The position numbers and the translations under genes were made by a program. This document shows positions 16,350 to 23,761 of a stretch of 55,025 nucleotides of DNA, one piece after another. The DNA comes from Aeromonas enteropelogenes. Lineage in GTDB: Bacteria > Pseudomonadota > Gammaproteobacteria > Enterobacterales > Aeromonadaceae. Numbering within the stretch: position 1 is the first letter of the stretch; each line of letters opens with the position of its first letter. Under the pieces are notes generated by a model that did not search any database, was not told where the DNA came from, and saw only the letters and a list, made by a program, of their open reading frames with translations. The stretch lies in the NCBI RefSeq assembly GCF_000819845.1, contig NZ_CDCG01000032.1, forward strand, positions 1,079-56,103, given 5' to 3'.

Positions 16350-17992
16350 GGGCGTTGCTCCATCATCTGGTGGTTGGCGACTCCTGGCGGAACCAGGGGC
16401 CAGACGTTTTCTTCCTCTGAAATGGCCACATGCAGCAGATAGGCGCTCTCACTCGCCAGCAGGCGGTCGAGGGCCGGGGCTATCTCCTCCTTGCATGTGA
16501 TGGTCTCGCCCGGAATGCCGAAGGCGGCGGCCAGAGCGACGAAATCGGGGTTGTCGGAGAGGATGGTCTCGCTGTAGCGGCCGTCGAAGAACAGCTCCTG
16601 CCACTGGCGCACCATGCCGAGGCGCTGGTTGTCCAGCAGCACCATCTTCACCTTGAGCTGGGCCCGGCGGATGGTGCCGAGCTCCTGCACGTTCATCATG
16701 AAAGAGCCGTCACCGCTCACCAGCACCACTTCATCTTCGGGGCGCGACATCTTGGCGCCGATGGCGGCCGGCAGCCCGAAGCCCATGGTGCCGAGACCGG
16801 CGCTGGAGAGGTGATTGCGCGGGCTGGTGAAACGCATGTGCTGGGCCACCCACATCTGGTGTTGACCCACGTCGCAGGCCACCACGCTGGTGTCAGGCAG
16901 CCGGCTTGAAAGCTCCTTGAGCAGGGCCGGGGCGTAGATGGCCTGACCCGGATGGTCGTAGCGGAAGGCGTACTCGCGGGCCATGGTGGCGCAGTGCTCG
17001 CGCCAGGGCTCGATGGCCAGCGCCATGGCGAGGGCCGGCAGCACCCGCTTGAGATCCGTGGTGATGCCCACCTCGGCGGCGCGGCGCTTGCCAAACTCGG
17101 CGGCGTCCACGTCCAGGTGGATCACCTTGGCCTCGGGGGCGAACTCCTCCAGCTTGCCGGTCACCCGATCATCGAAACGGGCGCCCACCACCACCAGCAG
17201 GTCGCACTGCTGCACCGCCAGGTTGGCAGCCTTGGTGCCGTGCATGCCGAGCATGCCCAGATAAACGGGGCTGTCGGGGTCGAGCGCACCTATCCCCTTG
17301 AGGGTGGTGACCGCAGGCATGCCGGTGGCGGCGGCGAATTTGCGCAGTTGCTGTTCGGCATTGGCCATACCCACCCCGCCACCAACGTAGAGCACCGGGC
17401 GCTCAGCGGCGGCCAGCAGGGTGCGAGCGGCCGTCAGCTCGGCTGGATTGAGATGCTCGGGCTCCGCCACCGCAAACAGCGGACTCTGGGCCGGCACCGC
17501 GGCCAGTTGCACGTCCTTGGGCAGATCGATCAATACCGGGCCGGGGCGCCCCTCGCTGGCGATGGCGAAGGCCTCGGCGATGACCTGAGGCAAATCCGCC
17601 ACGTCAGTCACCATAAAGGAGTGTTTGGTGCAGGAGAGAGACATGCCGAGCACGTCCACCTCCTGAAACGCATCTGTGCCCACGGCGGCGCAGGGCACCT
17701 GACCGCTGATGGCCACCAGCGGCACCGAGTCGAGCAGCGCCTCCGCGAGGCCAGTCACCAGGTTAGTGGCACCCGGACCCGAGGTGGCGATGCAGACCCC
17801 CACTTGACCGGAGGCGCGGGCATACCCCACCGCAGCCATGGCGGCCCCCTGCTCGTGGCGGCAGAGCTGGTGCGCCAGACCGCCGTCATACAGGGCATCG
17901 TAGACCGGCATGATGGCCCCGCCCGGGTAACCAAACACCTGGGTCACACCCTGTTTCTTGAGAGCCTGTACCAAAAACTGCGCACCGTTCAT
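16346..17992 (-). CDS. ilvG: Acetolactate synthase II large (catalytic) subunit
   Basis: ThDP- and FAD-dependent enzyme that condenses two pyruvates, or pyruvate with 2-oxobutanoate, in branched-chain amino acid synthesis. It is 548 residues, the same length as E. coli IlvG, and uninterrupted, unlike the frameshifted copy in E. coli K-12. Visible: [20 protein letters not shown] with the catalytic Glu nearby in the [17 protein letters not shown] region, [10 protein letters not shown], and the ThDP-binding [14 protein letters not shown] ... [12 protein letters not shown]. The frame remains open for 90 codons upstream through the leader and attenuator; ATG at 17992, with AGGACAGGA upstream, is the family start. 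Confidence 0.97.
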   Translation of the reverse strand: MNGAQFLVQALKKQGVTQVFGYPGGAIMPVYDALYDGGLAHQLCRHEQGAAMAAVGYARASGQVGVCIATSGPGATNLVTGLAEALLDSVPLVAISGQVPCAAVGTDAFQEVDVLGMSLSCTKHSFMVTDVADLPQVIAEAFAIASEGRPGPVLIDLPKDVQLAAVPAQSPLFAVAEPEHLNPAELTAARTLLAAAERPVLYVGGGVGMANAEQQLRKFAAATGMPAVTTLKGIGALDPDSPVYLGMLGMHGTKAANLAVQQCDLLVVVGARFDDRVTGKLEEFAPEAKVIHLDVDAAEFGKRRAAEVGITTDLKRVLPALAMALAIEPWREHCATMAREYAFRYDHPGQAIYAPALLKELSSRLPDTSVVACDVGQHQMWVAQHMRFTSPRNHLSSAGLGTMGFGLPAAIGAKMSRPEDEVVLVSGDGSFMMNVQELGTIRRAQLKVKMVLLDNQRLGMVRQWQELFFDGRYSETILSDNPDFVALAAAFGIPGETITCKEEIAPALDRLLASESAYLLHVAISEEENVWPLVPPGVANHQMMEQRP

Positions 17993-18016
17993 CTGGAAAA
18001 TCCTGTCCTTTGGTCG

Positions 18017-18049
18017 AAAAAAAACCCCCGGGCCGTGAGGCTCGGGGGT
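18017..18049 (-). terminator. ilv operon attenuator (terminator hairpin)
   Basis: On the minus strand ACCCCCGAGCC and GGCCCGGGGGU pair (11 bp with one A-C mismatch) around a 4-nt loop, then eight U. It lies between the ilvL stop and the ilvG start, exactly where the leader-peptide-controlled terminator of ilvGMEDA is found. Confidence 0.9.
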
Positions 18050-18078
18050 CGCTTGTTTCGTTCTGTCCGGTGGTGGGT

Positions 18079-18177
18079 CTATCCCTTGTTCCGTGCAGCT
18101 AAACGAGCCCCGAGCGGTGAGATAATAATCACCACTAGGACCACAATAATGCTGACGAAACGGGAGGCCATGTTCAT
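18079..18177 (-). CDS. ilvL: ilv operon leader peptide IlvL, 32 aa
   Basis: Attenuation peptide of ilvGMEDA. The minus-strand frame from ATG at 18177 to TAG at 18079 encodes 32 residues, the length of E. coli IlvL. At its centre is [12 protein letters not shown]: ten consecutive Ile, Val or Leu codons, with a rare CTA for Leu, then SPLGARLA, like the E. coli peptide. When charged branched-chain tRNAs are scarce, ribosomes stall here and the downstream attenuator (18017-18049) should not form. A second in-frame ATG two codons later (18171) is an alternative start. The ribosome-binding site is weak: CAGGA lies about 14 nt upstream. Confidence 0.92.
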   Translation of the reverse strand: MNMASRFVSIIVVLVVIIISPLGARLAARNKG

Positions 18178-18377
18178 AGTTACAACCGGAAATCCTGTGA
18201 AATTGGGGCGGTTTATGCCGCGAATGGCTATTAGAACTAGCACGGTGATTTTTATTGGGCAAGCGTTTTTTTAGATGACAACCCTCTAATTTTGGCTATT
18301 TAGCAGCCGACAGATTGGGATAAAAAACCATCAAAGAGCAGTTAACCAGAACATATACCAACTCAAGGACGAGATTT
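18178..18377. promoter_or_regulatory. Divergent promoter region of ilvLGMEDA and comM
   Basis: A 200-bp gap, more AT-rich than its surroundings, that must hold the ilv promoter (minus) and comM promoter (plus). On the minus strand TTGTCA followed after about 17 bp by CCAATA is a possible -35/-10 pair, but the -10 is poor and I would not rely on it. The same gene pair is divergent in E. coli. Confidence 0.4.
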
Positions 18378-19892
18378 ATGTCATTAGCTGTGGTTTATAG
18401 CCGTGCCAGCTTAGGTGTCGCGGCACCGCAAGTCACGGTGGAAGTTCACCTCTCCAACGGCCTGCCCGCCTTCAACATGGTGGGATTGCCGGAAACCTCG
18501 GTGAAGGAGTCGCGGGATCGGGTGCGCAGTGCCCTGCTCAACGGCAATTTCGAGTTTCCGTCCAAGCACATCACGGTCAATCTGGCCCCCGCCGATCTGC
18601 CCAAGGAGGGGGGCCGTTTCGACCTGGCCATCGCCATCGGTATTCTCGCAGCTTCCAAGCAGATACCTGCAAAATACCTGCTCGATTACGAATTTTTGGG
18701 CGAGCTGGCCCTGACCGGCGAGATCCGTCCCGTGCTCGGGGTGCTGCCCGCCGTGCTCGCCTGCCGGGATGCCGGACGCACCCTGCTGGTTCCGCGGGAG
18801 AACGGCCCCGAGGCCTCGCTGATCCAGGACGCCGAGGTGCGCACCGCCCACCAGCTGCTGGCCGTCACCGCCTGGCTGGCGGGCCAGTACGAGCTGCCGC
18901 TGCCGGATCCCCAGAGCACGGAGAGCCTGCCCGACGTGCCGGACCTGCAGGACGTGATCGGCCAGTCCCAGGCCAAGCGGGCGCTGGAGATCGCTGCCGC
19001 CGGCAGCCACAACCTGCTGTTCATTGGCCCGCCCGGTACCGGCAAGAGCATGCTGGCCAGCCGCCTGCCCGGCATTCTGCCGCCGCTGAGCGAGCAGGAG
19101 GCGCAGCAGACCGCCGCCATCCACTCCATCGGCGGCCTCACCCCGCGCGCCGGTCACTGGCACCACAGGCCCTATCGTACGCCCCACCACAGCGCCTCGG
19201 CGGTGGCACTGGTAGGCGGTGGCAGCCACCCGAGGCCCGGCGAGATCTCGCTGGCCCACAACGGGGTGCTGTTCCTCGACGAGCTGCCCGAGTTCGAGCG
19301 CAAGGTGCTCGACTCCCTGCGTGAGCCGTTGGAGACGGGCCATATCACCATCAGTCGCGCCGCCCGTCAGGTGGACTTTCCCGCCCGTTTCCAGCTGGTC
19401 GGCGCCATGAACCCCAGCCCCTGTGGCCACTATGGCGACGGTCAGACCCGCTCCAGCCCGGATCAGATCCTGCGCTACCTAGGCAAGCTCTCCGGCCCCT
19501 TCCTCGACCGCTTCGACCTGACGGTGGAGGTGCCGCTCTTGCCCAAGGGGAGCCTGACCGGCAAGGCGGGGCGGGGGGAGTCGAGCCAACAGATCCGCGA
19601 GCGGGTGCTGGCGGCGCGCGAGCGCATGCTGAGTCGCAATGGCAAGCTCAACAACCTGCTTGATAGCCGTGAAATCGAAGACATTTGCCGATTATCACCA
19701 CAGGATGCCGAATTTCTGGAGAACGCCATCCAGAAGCTCGGGCTCAGCATCCGGGCCTGGCACCGCATCCTGCGGGTGTCGCGCACCATCGCCGATCTGG
19801 CGGGCCAGCCTGCCATCGGCAAGGAGCACCTGATCGAGGCGCTCGGCTATCGTGCCATGGACCGCCTGCTCTCCAGGCTGCGCAGCGGCTGA
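18378..19892 (+). CDS. comM: YifB/ComM family Mg-chelatase-like AAA ATPase
   Basis: A 504-residue ATPase. In naturally competent gammaproteobacteria ComM is a hexameric branch-migration helicase that helps integrate incoming single-stranded DNA; E. coli's ortholog is yifB. Domains: an N-terminal ChlI/Lon-like domain (MVGLPETSVKESRDRVRSAL, GRFDLAIAIGILAAS), a central AAA domain with Walker A GPPGTGKSML around residue 216 and Walker B GVLFLDELPEF, and a C-terminal Mg_chelatase_C domain (LSIRAWHRILRVSRTIADLA). An AAGGAC sequence lies upstream of the ATG. It is divergent from the ilv operon as in E. coli. Confidence 0.95.
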   Translation: MSLAVVYSRASLGVAAPQVTVEVHLSNGLPAFNMVGLPETSVKESRDRVRSALLNGNFEFPSKHITVNLAPADLPKEGGRFDLAIAIGILAASKQIPAKYLLDYEFLGELALTGEIRPVLGVLPAVLACRDAGRTLLVPRENGPEASLIQDAEVRTAHQLLAVTAWLAGQYELPLPDPQSTESLPDVPDLQDVIGQSQAKRALEIAAAGSHNLLFIGPPGTGKSMLASRLPGILPPLSEQEAQQTAAIHSIGGLTPRAGHWHHRPYRTPHHSASAVALVGGGSHPRPGEISLAHNGVLFLDELPEFERKVLDSLREPLETGHITISRAARQVDFPARFQLVGAMNPSPCGHYGDGQTRSSPDQILRYLGKLSGPFLDRFDLTVEVPLLPKGSLTGKAGRGESSQQIRERVLAARERMLSRNGKLNNLLDSREIEDICRLSPQDAEFLENAIQKLGLSIRAWHRILRVSRTIADLAGQPAIGKEHLIEALGYRAMDRLLSRLRSG

Positions 19893-20009
19893 GCTGAGGA
19901 AGCGTCTCACCAAGGGCCTGTCCGTGGTCTTGGGAAGCGTCGGCTGATATTATGGCCACAGATCTGACCACTTGATGCGTCGCTACAGACTGCAAGACGG
20001 ACCCAAATC

Positions 20010-20909
20010 ATGCCCAACAAGCTGATAGAGCGACTGCGCGGCAGCCTCTCCACCCTGCTCTACTTTTTCAATACCCTGTTCTGGTTTATCCCCGTGCTCT
20101 CCCTGGGTCTGCTCAAGCTGTTGCTGCCCGTCAGGGGCTGGCGAACCTTCTGCAACTGGCTGCTAGATGGCAGTGCCGGCTGCTGGATCGGTTTCAACAA
20201 CCTGATCCAGAAAACCATCATCAAAACCCCTTTCGATGTGGTCGGAGTGGACAAAGGGCGCCGGAATGAGTGGTATATGGTGATTGCCAACCATCAGTCC
20301 TGGGTCGACATACTGGTACTGCAGCGGGTTTTTAATCAAAAAATCCCCTTCCTGAAGTTTTTCCTCAAGAAAGAGCTGATTTGGGTGCCTTTTCTCGGTC
20401 TGGCCTGGTGGGCGCTCGATTTCCCCTTCATGCGGCGATATTCCAGAAAATTTCTGAAAAAGAACCCTCATTTGAAGGGAAAAGACATTGAAACGACGCG
20501 TAAAGCCTGTGCCAGATTCCGCCACATTCCGGTGAGTGTGATGAATTTTGTCGAAGGCACCCGTTTCACCCCGACCAAGCATCAGAAGCAGGGGTCACCC
20601 TACCGGCACCTGCTCCATCCAAGGGCGGGTGGCATCGCCTTTACCCTGGCAGCCATGGGTGATCAGTTGCATCAACTGGTGGATGTGACCATTGCCTATC
20701 CGGACGGCATTCCCAGCTACTGGGATTTCATGTGCGGCCGGGTCGGGGAGATCAAGGTCCAGATCCGCTATTTGCCGATCGACCGCAAGCTGGTGGGGGA
20801 CTACTTCAATGACCCCGACTTCCAACAAGAGTTTCAACAGTGGCTGAACGGGATCTGGCGCGAGAAAGACCAGACCCTGACCCAGCTGCTGGCAACCAAG
20901 GCACAGTAA
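20010..20909 (+). CDS. YihG-type 1-acylglycerol-3-phosphate acyltransferase (copy 1)
   Basis: A 299-residue inner-membrane acyltransferase of the PlsC family, likely acylating lysophosphatidic acid or a related lysophospholipid. It has an N-terminal hydrophobic helix pair (about residues 15-40), the catalytic NHQSWVD (H-x4-D) motif around residue 95, and FVEGTRFT, the substrate-binding EGTR motif. Only 6 bp separate it from a second homologous gene, so they are one transcription unit. E. coli yihG lies in the same neighbourhood as dsbA, srkA and yihD, which also occur nearby here. Base composition is a little more AT-rich than in the second copy. Confidence 0.88.
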   Translation: MPNKLIERLRGSLSTLLYFFNTLFWFIPVLSLGLLKLLLPVRGWRTFCNWLLDGSAGCWIGFNNLIQKTIIKTPFDVVGVDKGRRNEWYMVIANHQSWVDILVLQRVFNQKIPFLKFFLKKELIWVPFLGLAWWALDFPFMRRYSRKFLKKNPHLKGKDIETTRKACARFRHIPVSVMNFVEGTRFTPTKHQKQGSPYRHLLHPRAGGIAFTLAAMGDQLHQLVDVTIAYPDGIPSYWDFMCGRVGEIKVQIRYLPIDRKLVGDYFNDPDFQQEFQQWLNGIWREKDQTLTQLLATKAQ

Positions 20910-20915
20910 ACACCC

Positions 20916-21872
20916 ATGTTATCCCTGCTTCCCGGCCCGCTGGTGCTACTCATCAGCGCCGGCCTGACCATTCTCTTCACTGCCCTGTGTGCCAGCATCA
21001 TACTGCTGATTTCACTCGCTAAATTACTGCTGCCCATAGCGCCGTTCAGCCGCGCCTGCAGCCACCTCAACAACCGCATCATGCGCCTGTGGCTCGGCTG
21101 CAACGCCCTGGTGATCCGCCTCACCACCCGCATCGACTGGCAGGTCGAGGATGACACCCGACTGCGCAAGGATGGCTGGTATCTCATCATCAGCAACCAC
21201 ATGAGCTGGACCGATATCGTGGTGCTCGGCCACCTGTTTCGCGACCGGTTGCCGGTGCCCAAGTTCTTCATGAAGCACGAACTCATCTACATCCCGCTGC
21301 TGGGGTTGGCCTGCTGGGGGCTGGATATGCCCTTTATGCGCCGCTACTCACGGGAGTTTTTGCTGCGCAATCCGCATCTGCGGGGCAAGGATATCGAGAC
21401 CACCCGCAACGCCTGCGAGAAGTTTCGCCACATCCCTACCACCGTCATCAACTTCGTGGAGGGGACCCGCTTCACCGAGGAGAAACGCGACGCCTCCCGC
21501 TCTCGCTTTCGCCACCTGATGCCGCCCAAGGCGGCCGGGCTGGCCTTTACTCTGGCGGCCATGGGGGAGCAGTTCGACGGCCTGATCAACGTCACCATCA
21601 GCTACCCGGACAACACAGAGGCACCGTTCAAAGACTTCCTGATGGGGCGGATGAAGCGGATCCGGGTGCGGATCGAGGAGCAGCCGATCGATGAAGCACT
21701 GATCGGCGATTACTTCAATGACAAGCAGTTCAAGCGCAGCTTTCAGGAGTGGCTGAACCAGCGCTGGCAGGAGAAGGACGCCGTGCTGGCACAGTGGCAG
21801 AAGGATGATATGACAACCGAGTCCCGTCAGGACGCCGACAAGGCGAGCGCCGAAGCCAGCTCAGGCAGCTGA
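20916..21872 (+). CDS. YihG-type 1-acylglycerol-3-phosphate acyltransferase (copy 2)
   Basis: A 318-residue PlsC-family acyltransferase homologous to the preceding gene along its whole length: NHMSWTD for the catalytic H-x4-D, FVEGTRFTEEK, PFMRRYSREFLLRNPHLRGKDIETTR shared almost word for word. The C terminus is longer and polar (ending in a Glu/Ala/Ser-rich tail). The last 46 bp overlap the 3' end of the DUF523 gene on the other strand. Two divergent copies in tandem suggest different acyl-chain or acceptor preferences, which the sequence cannot define. Confidence 0.87.
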   Translation: MLSLLPGPLVLLISAGLTILFTALCASIILLISLAKLLLPIAPFSRACSHLNNRIMRLWLGCNALVIRLTTRIDWQVEDDTRLRKDGWYLIISNHMSWTDIVVLGHLFRDRLPVPKFFMKHELIYIPLLGLACWGLDMPFMRRYSREFLLRNPHLRGKDIETTRNACEKFRHIPTTVINFVEGTRFTEEKRDASRSRFRHLMPPKAAGLAFTLAAMGEQFDGLINVTISYPDNTEAPFKDFLMGRMKRIRVRIEEQPIDEALIGDYFNDKQFKRSFQEWLNQRWQEKDAVLAQWQKDDMTTESRQDADKASAEASSGS

Positions 21873-22303
21873 TCCTCGCTGAACACGGCGATGCCGTGGC
21901 GGCGCAACAGGGCAGTAGTCATGCCCTCGCCCGCCACCGAAACCCCTTCGAAGCGGCCGTTGTAGATGCGGCCGCTACCGCAGGAGGGGCTCCCCTCTTT
22001 CAGCAAGGCAAAGCGAATCCCCTGCTGCTGACAAGCCTCCAGCGCCAGCACGGCGCCGCGCGCAAACTCCGCCGTCACATCCAGCCCGCTTTCGGTCACC
22101 ACCCGCACCCCCTGCCGCTCGGCAGGTGGGCGCGGGGTCGGCAGGCCGCCCGCCACCTCGGGACAGAAGGCCAGCACCCGCCCCTCGGCCCCCAGCGTCT
22201 GCAGCCAGTCGCTGACGATGCCCTTGCTCTGGCCGTCGTAACGCACTGGCTGACCCAGCAAGCAAGCGCTCACCAGTACCTTGTGCACGCCTGCGCCACT
22301 CAT
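21827..22303 (-). CDS. DUF523 (YbbK-like) protein
   Basis: A 158-residue cytoplasmic protein of the DUF523 family, function unknown. It has the characteristic cysteines: VSACLLGQPVRYDG at the N terminus, FCPEVAGGLPTPRP in the middle and EGSPSCGSGRIYNG near residue 113, which could bind a metal or an iron-sulfur cluster. MSGAGVHKVLVS is chosen as the N terminus; the ATG overlaps the stop of the NrtR-like gene (ATGA), so the pair is translationally coupled. Its 3' end overlaps the converging acyltransferase by 46 bp. Confidence 0.85.
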   Translation of the reverse strand: MSGAGVHKVLVSACLLGQPVRYDGQSKGIVSDWLQTLGAEGRVLAFCPEVAGGLPTPRPPAERQGVRVVTESGLDVTAEFARGAVLALEACQQQGIRFALLKEGSPSCGSGRIYNGRFEGVSVAGEGMTTALLRRHGIAVFSEDQLPELASALALSAS

Positions 22304-22950
22304 GCTTCCGCTCCGTGCATCACCTGATCGAACATCACGCAGCAGGGACTCTCCAGCCGGTAGAGGATGGCCGGACGCTGCTTGCCGGTCCGTTTGCGGC
22401 CGGTGTCCGTCAGTATCTCGGCGCGATGGATCCGCTTGCGAAACGCCGCCGTGTTCATGGGGGTCTGCAGGATGATCTCGAAGGCGCGCTGCACCTCGGA
22501 GAGGGTGAATTCCGTCCCCAGCAGTTGCAGCGGCAGTGTGCTGTAGCGGCTCTTGATCCGCAGCCGCTCCAGCCCTCTGGCGATGAGTTGGGGATGGTCG
22601 AAGGCGAGGCTGAGACCGGGCAGGGCCGAGAGCGGATGCCAGCAGCCGCGCGTCACCTCGACATCGGGCTCGGCCAGACAGAGATAAACGAGCGTGGTGG
22701 ACCAGCCACGGGGATCCCGCTCCAGATTGCCGAGGGTGCAGACCTGCTCGCTGTAGCAATGGCCCAGCCCCCATTCGGTCAGCAGGCGGCGCAGGGCGGC
22801 GTCCAGATCCCGGTCCCGCGTCTCGTCGATGCGCAGGGCAGGCAGTTGCCAGCAGTGGGCGAAGGGGGGGCGATCGCGGGTCTCCAGCAGCAGTTCCAGC
22901 CGCTCGTCACGCAGTCGCAACACCACCATATCCAGACTCATTCTCAACAT
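22300..22950 (-). CDS. nrtR: NrtR-like Nudix-related regulator of NAD salvage
   Basis: A 216-residue protein with an N-terminal Nudix fold (about residues 8-140) and a C-terminal winged-helix domain (about 150-216; TEFTLSEVQRAFEIIL, AFRKRIHRAEILTDTG), the architecture of NrtR. NrtR repressors control NAD synthesis genes and respond to ADP-ribose. The Nudix box is degenerate: RRLLTEWGL where the catalytic consensus is REuxEExGu, so two of the three glutamates are Arg and Thr. This fits a ligand sensor with no hydrolase activity. It is divergent from pncA across 74 bp and overlaps the DUF523 start by 4 nt. The start at 22950 has a modest AGGG; an ATG three codons later is possible. Confidence 0.83.
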   Translation of the reverse strand: MLRMSLDMVVLRLRDERLELLLETRDRPPFAHCWQLPALRIDETRDRDLDAALRRLLTEWGLGHCYSEQVCTLGNLERDPRGWSTTLVYLCLAEPDVEVTRGCWHPLSALPGLSLAFDHPQLIARGLERLRIKSRYSTLPLQLLGTEFTLSEVQRAFEIILQTPMNTAAFRKRIHRAEILTDTGRKRTGKQRPAILYRLESPCCVMFDQVMHGAEA

Positions 22951-22988
22951 GTCGATCGCCCTGCTCGCCTTCCATTAATGTTTGGTAG

Positions 22989-23009
22989 ATAATATCACAC
23001 GAATAATAT
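22989..23009. promoter_or_regulatory. Candidate NrtR operator / pncA promoter element
   Basis: ATAATAT (22989-22995) is repeated at 23003-23009. The two arms also form a pseudo-palindrome (six of seven positions symmetric, 7-bp spacer CACACGA). It lies in the 74-bp divergent region and ends 15 bp before the pncA start, overlapping the likely pncA promoter. Assignment to the NrtR-like protein is inference from position. Confidence 0.45.
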
Positions 23010-23024
23010 GTGCAGGAGCCACTC

Positions 23025-23660
23025 ATGGGAATCATCGCCAGCCTGGATATTGATGCGCAGAAGGGATTCACTCCCCTCTGCCCGAATGAACTGCCCGTCG
23101 CAGGGGGGGATGATATTGTGGCTGCGCTCAACGCCCAGGCCGCTCTCGCCTCGCTGCGCATCGGCAGCAAGGACGCCCACCCCGCCAATGCAGACTGGGC
23201 AGTCTCCGATCCCGCCGGCATGCTGCTGCCGCTGGATTTGCCCAACGCCGACCTCACCTGGCCGGTGCACTGCGTGCCGGGCACCCGCGGCTTCGAGCTG
23301 CTCGACGGCCTGCCGGCCCCGGTCGATTACGACTTCTTCGTCTGGAAGGGGGTCGAGCCGGATCTGCATCCCTATGGCACCTGTTTCCACGATTTGGCGG
23401 AGCGGCGCAGCACAGGACTCATCGAATTCCTGCAAGCCCGCGGGGTCGATACCCTGCTGGTCGGCGGCCTGGCCACCGACTACTGCGTCAAGACCAGCGT
23501 GCTGCAACTGCGTCGCGCCGGTTTCCGGGTGATCGTCCACCTCGATGCCTGCCGTGGCATCGCCGCCGGGACGGTTGCCAGCGCCTGCACCCAGATGATC
23601 GAGGCTGGCGCCGAACTGGCCCAGACCCTGACCGATGTACAACGCCTGCTGGACGCCTGA
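23025..23660 (+). CDS. pncA: Nicotinamidase (isochorismatase family)
   Basis: Hydrolyses nicotinamide to nicotinate, feeding the Preiss-Handler route to NAD. It is 211 residues. The catalytic Asp is in SLDIDAQKGF near the N terminus. The metal-binding DAHP motif is at residues 50-53, followed by the family's VHCVPGTRG. Nucleophile Cys154 lies in GLATDYCVKTSVLQLRRAGF. ATG at 23025 is preceded by AGGAG at 7 nt; an upstream in-frame ATG at 23010 overlaps the regulatory repeat and would add five residues. The gene is divergent from the NrtR-like regulator and followed by pncB, so the two salvage steps are together. Confidence 0.92.
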   Translation: MGIIASLDIDAQKGFTPLCPNELPVAGGDDIVAALNAQAALASLRIGSKDAHPANADWAVSDPAGMLLPLDLPNADLTWPVHCVPGTRGFELLDGLPAPVDYDFFVWKGVEPDLHPYGTCFHDLAERRSTGLIEFLQARGVDTLLVGGLATDYCVKTSVLQLRRAGFRVIVHLDACRGIAAGTVASACTQMIEAGAELAQTLTDVQRLLDA

Positions 23661-23661
23661 T

Positions 23662-23760
23662 ATGTCCCCGACCCTCATGGGTCTGCCCGACAGCGGCGTC
23701 TGCAAACTACCTATGCAGCAGGGGTGGGCCATCTGGCTCACCGGCCTGCGGGGATACTGA
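23662..23760 (+). pseudogene. 33-codon ORF, diverged tandem copy of the pncB 5' end
   Basis: The frame starts one base after the pncA stop and ends one base before the pncB ATG; both junctions read TGATATG. The 32-residue product contains LPDSGVCKLPMQQ, aligned without gaps to pncB's LLDTDAYKLHMQQ. Over the first 63 nt from each ATG I count 43 identities (68%), and 10 of 21 residues are the same. The offset between copies is exactly 100 bp, and weaker similarity (GGTGGGCCATC against GGTGTTCCATC) continues with small gaps. It therefore looks like a decayed tandem duplication of the pncB start. Because it is still open and exactly spaced, translation as a coupling peptide is possible. Confidence 0.65.
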
Positions 23761-23761
23761 T

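Noticed and set aside
17993..18262. N-terminal extension of ilvG through the leader region
   Set aside because: The extension reads across the IlvL peptide region and attenuator; the family start is at 17992, giving the exact E. coli length.
18287..18310. Definite ilv promoter
   Set aside because: A TTGTCA-like -35 is present, but the -10 is poor; not strong enough to annotate as a mapped promoter.
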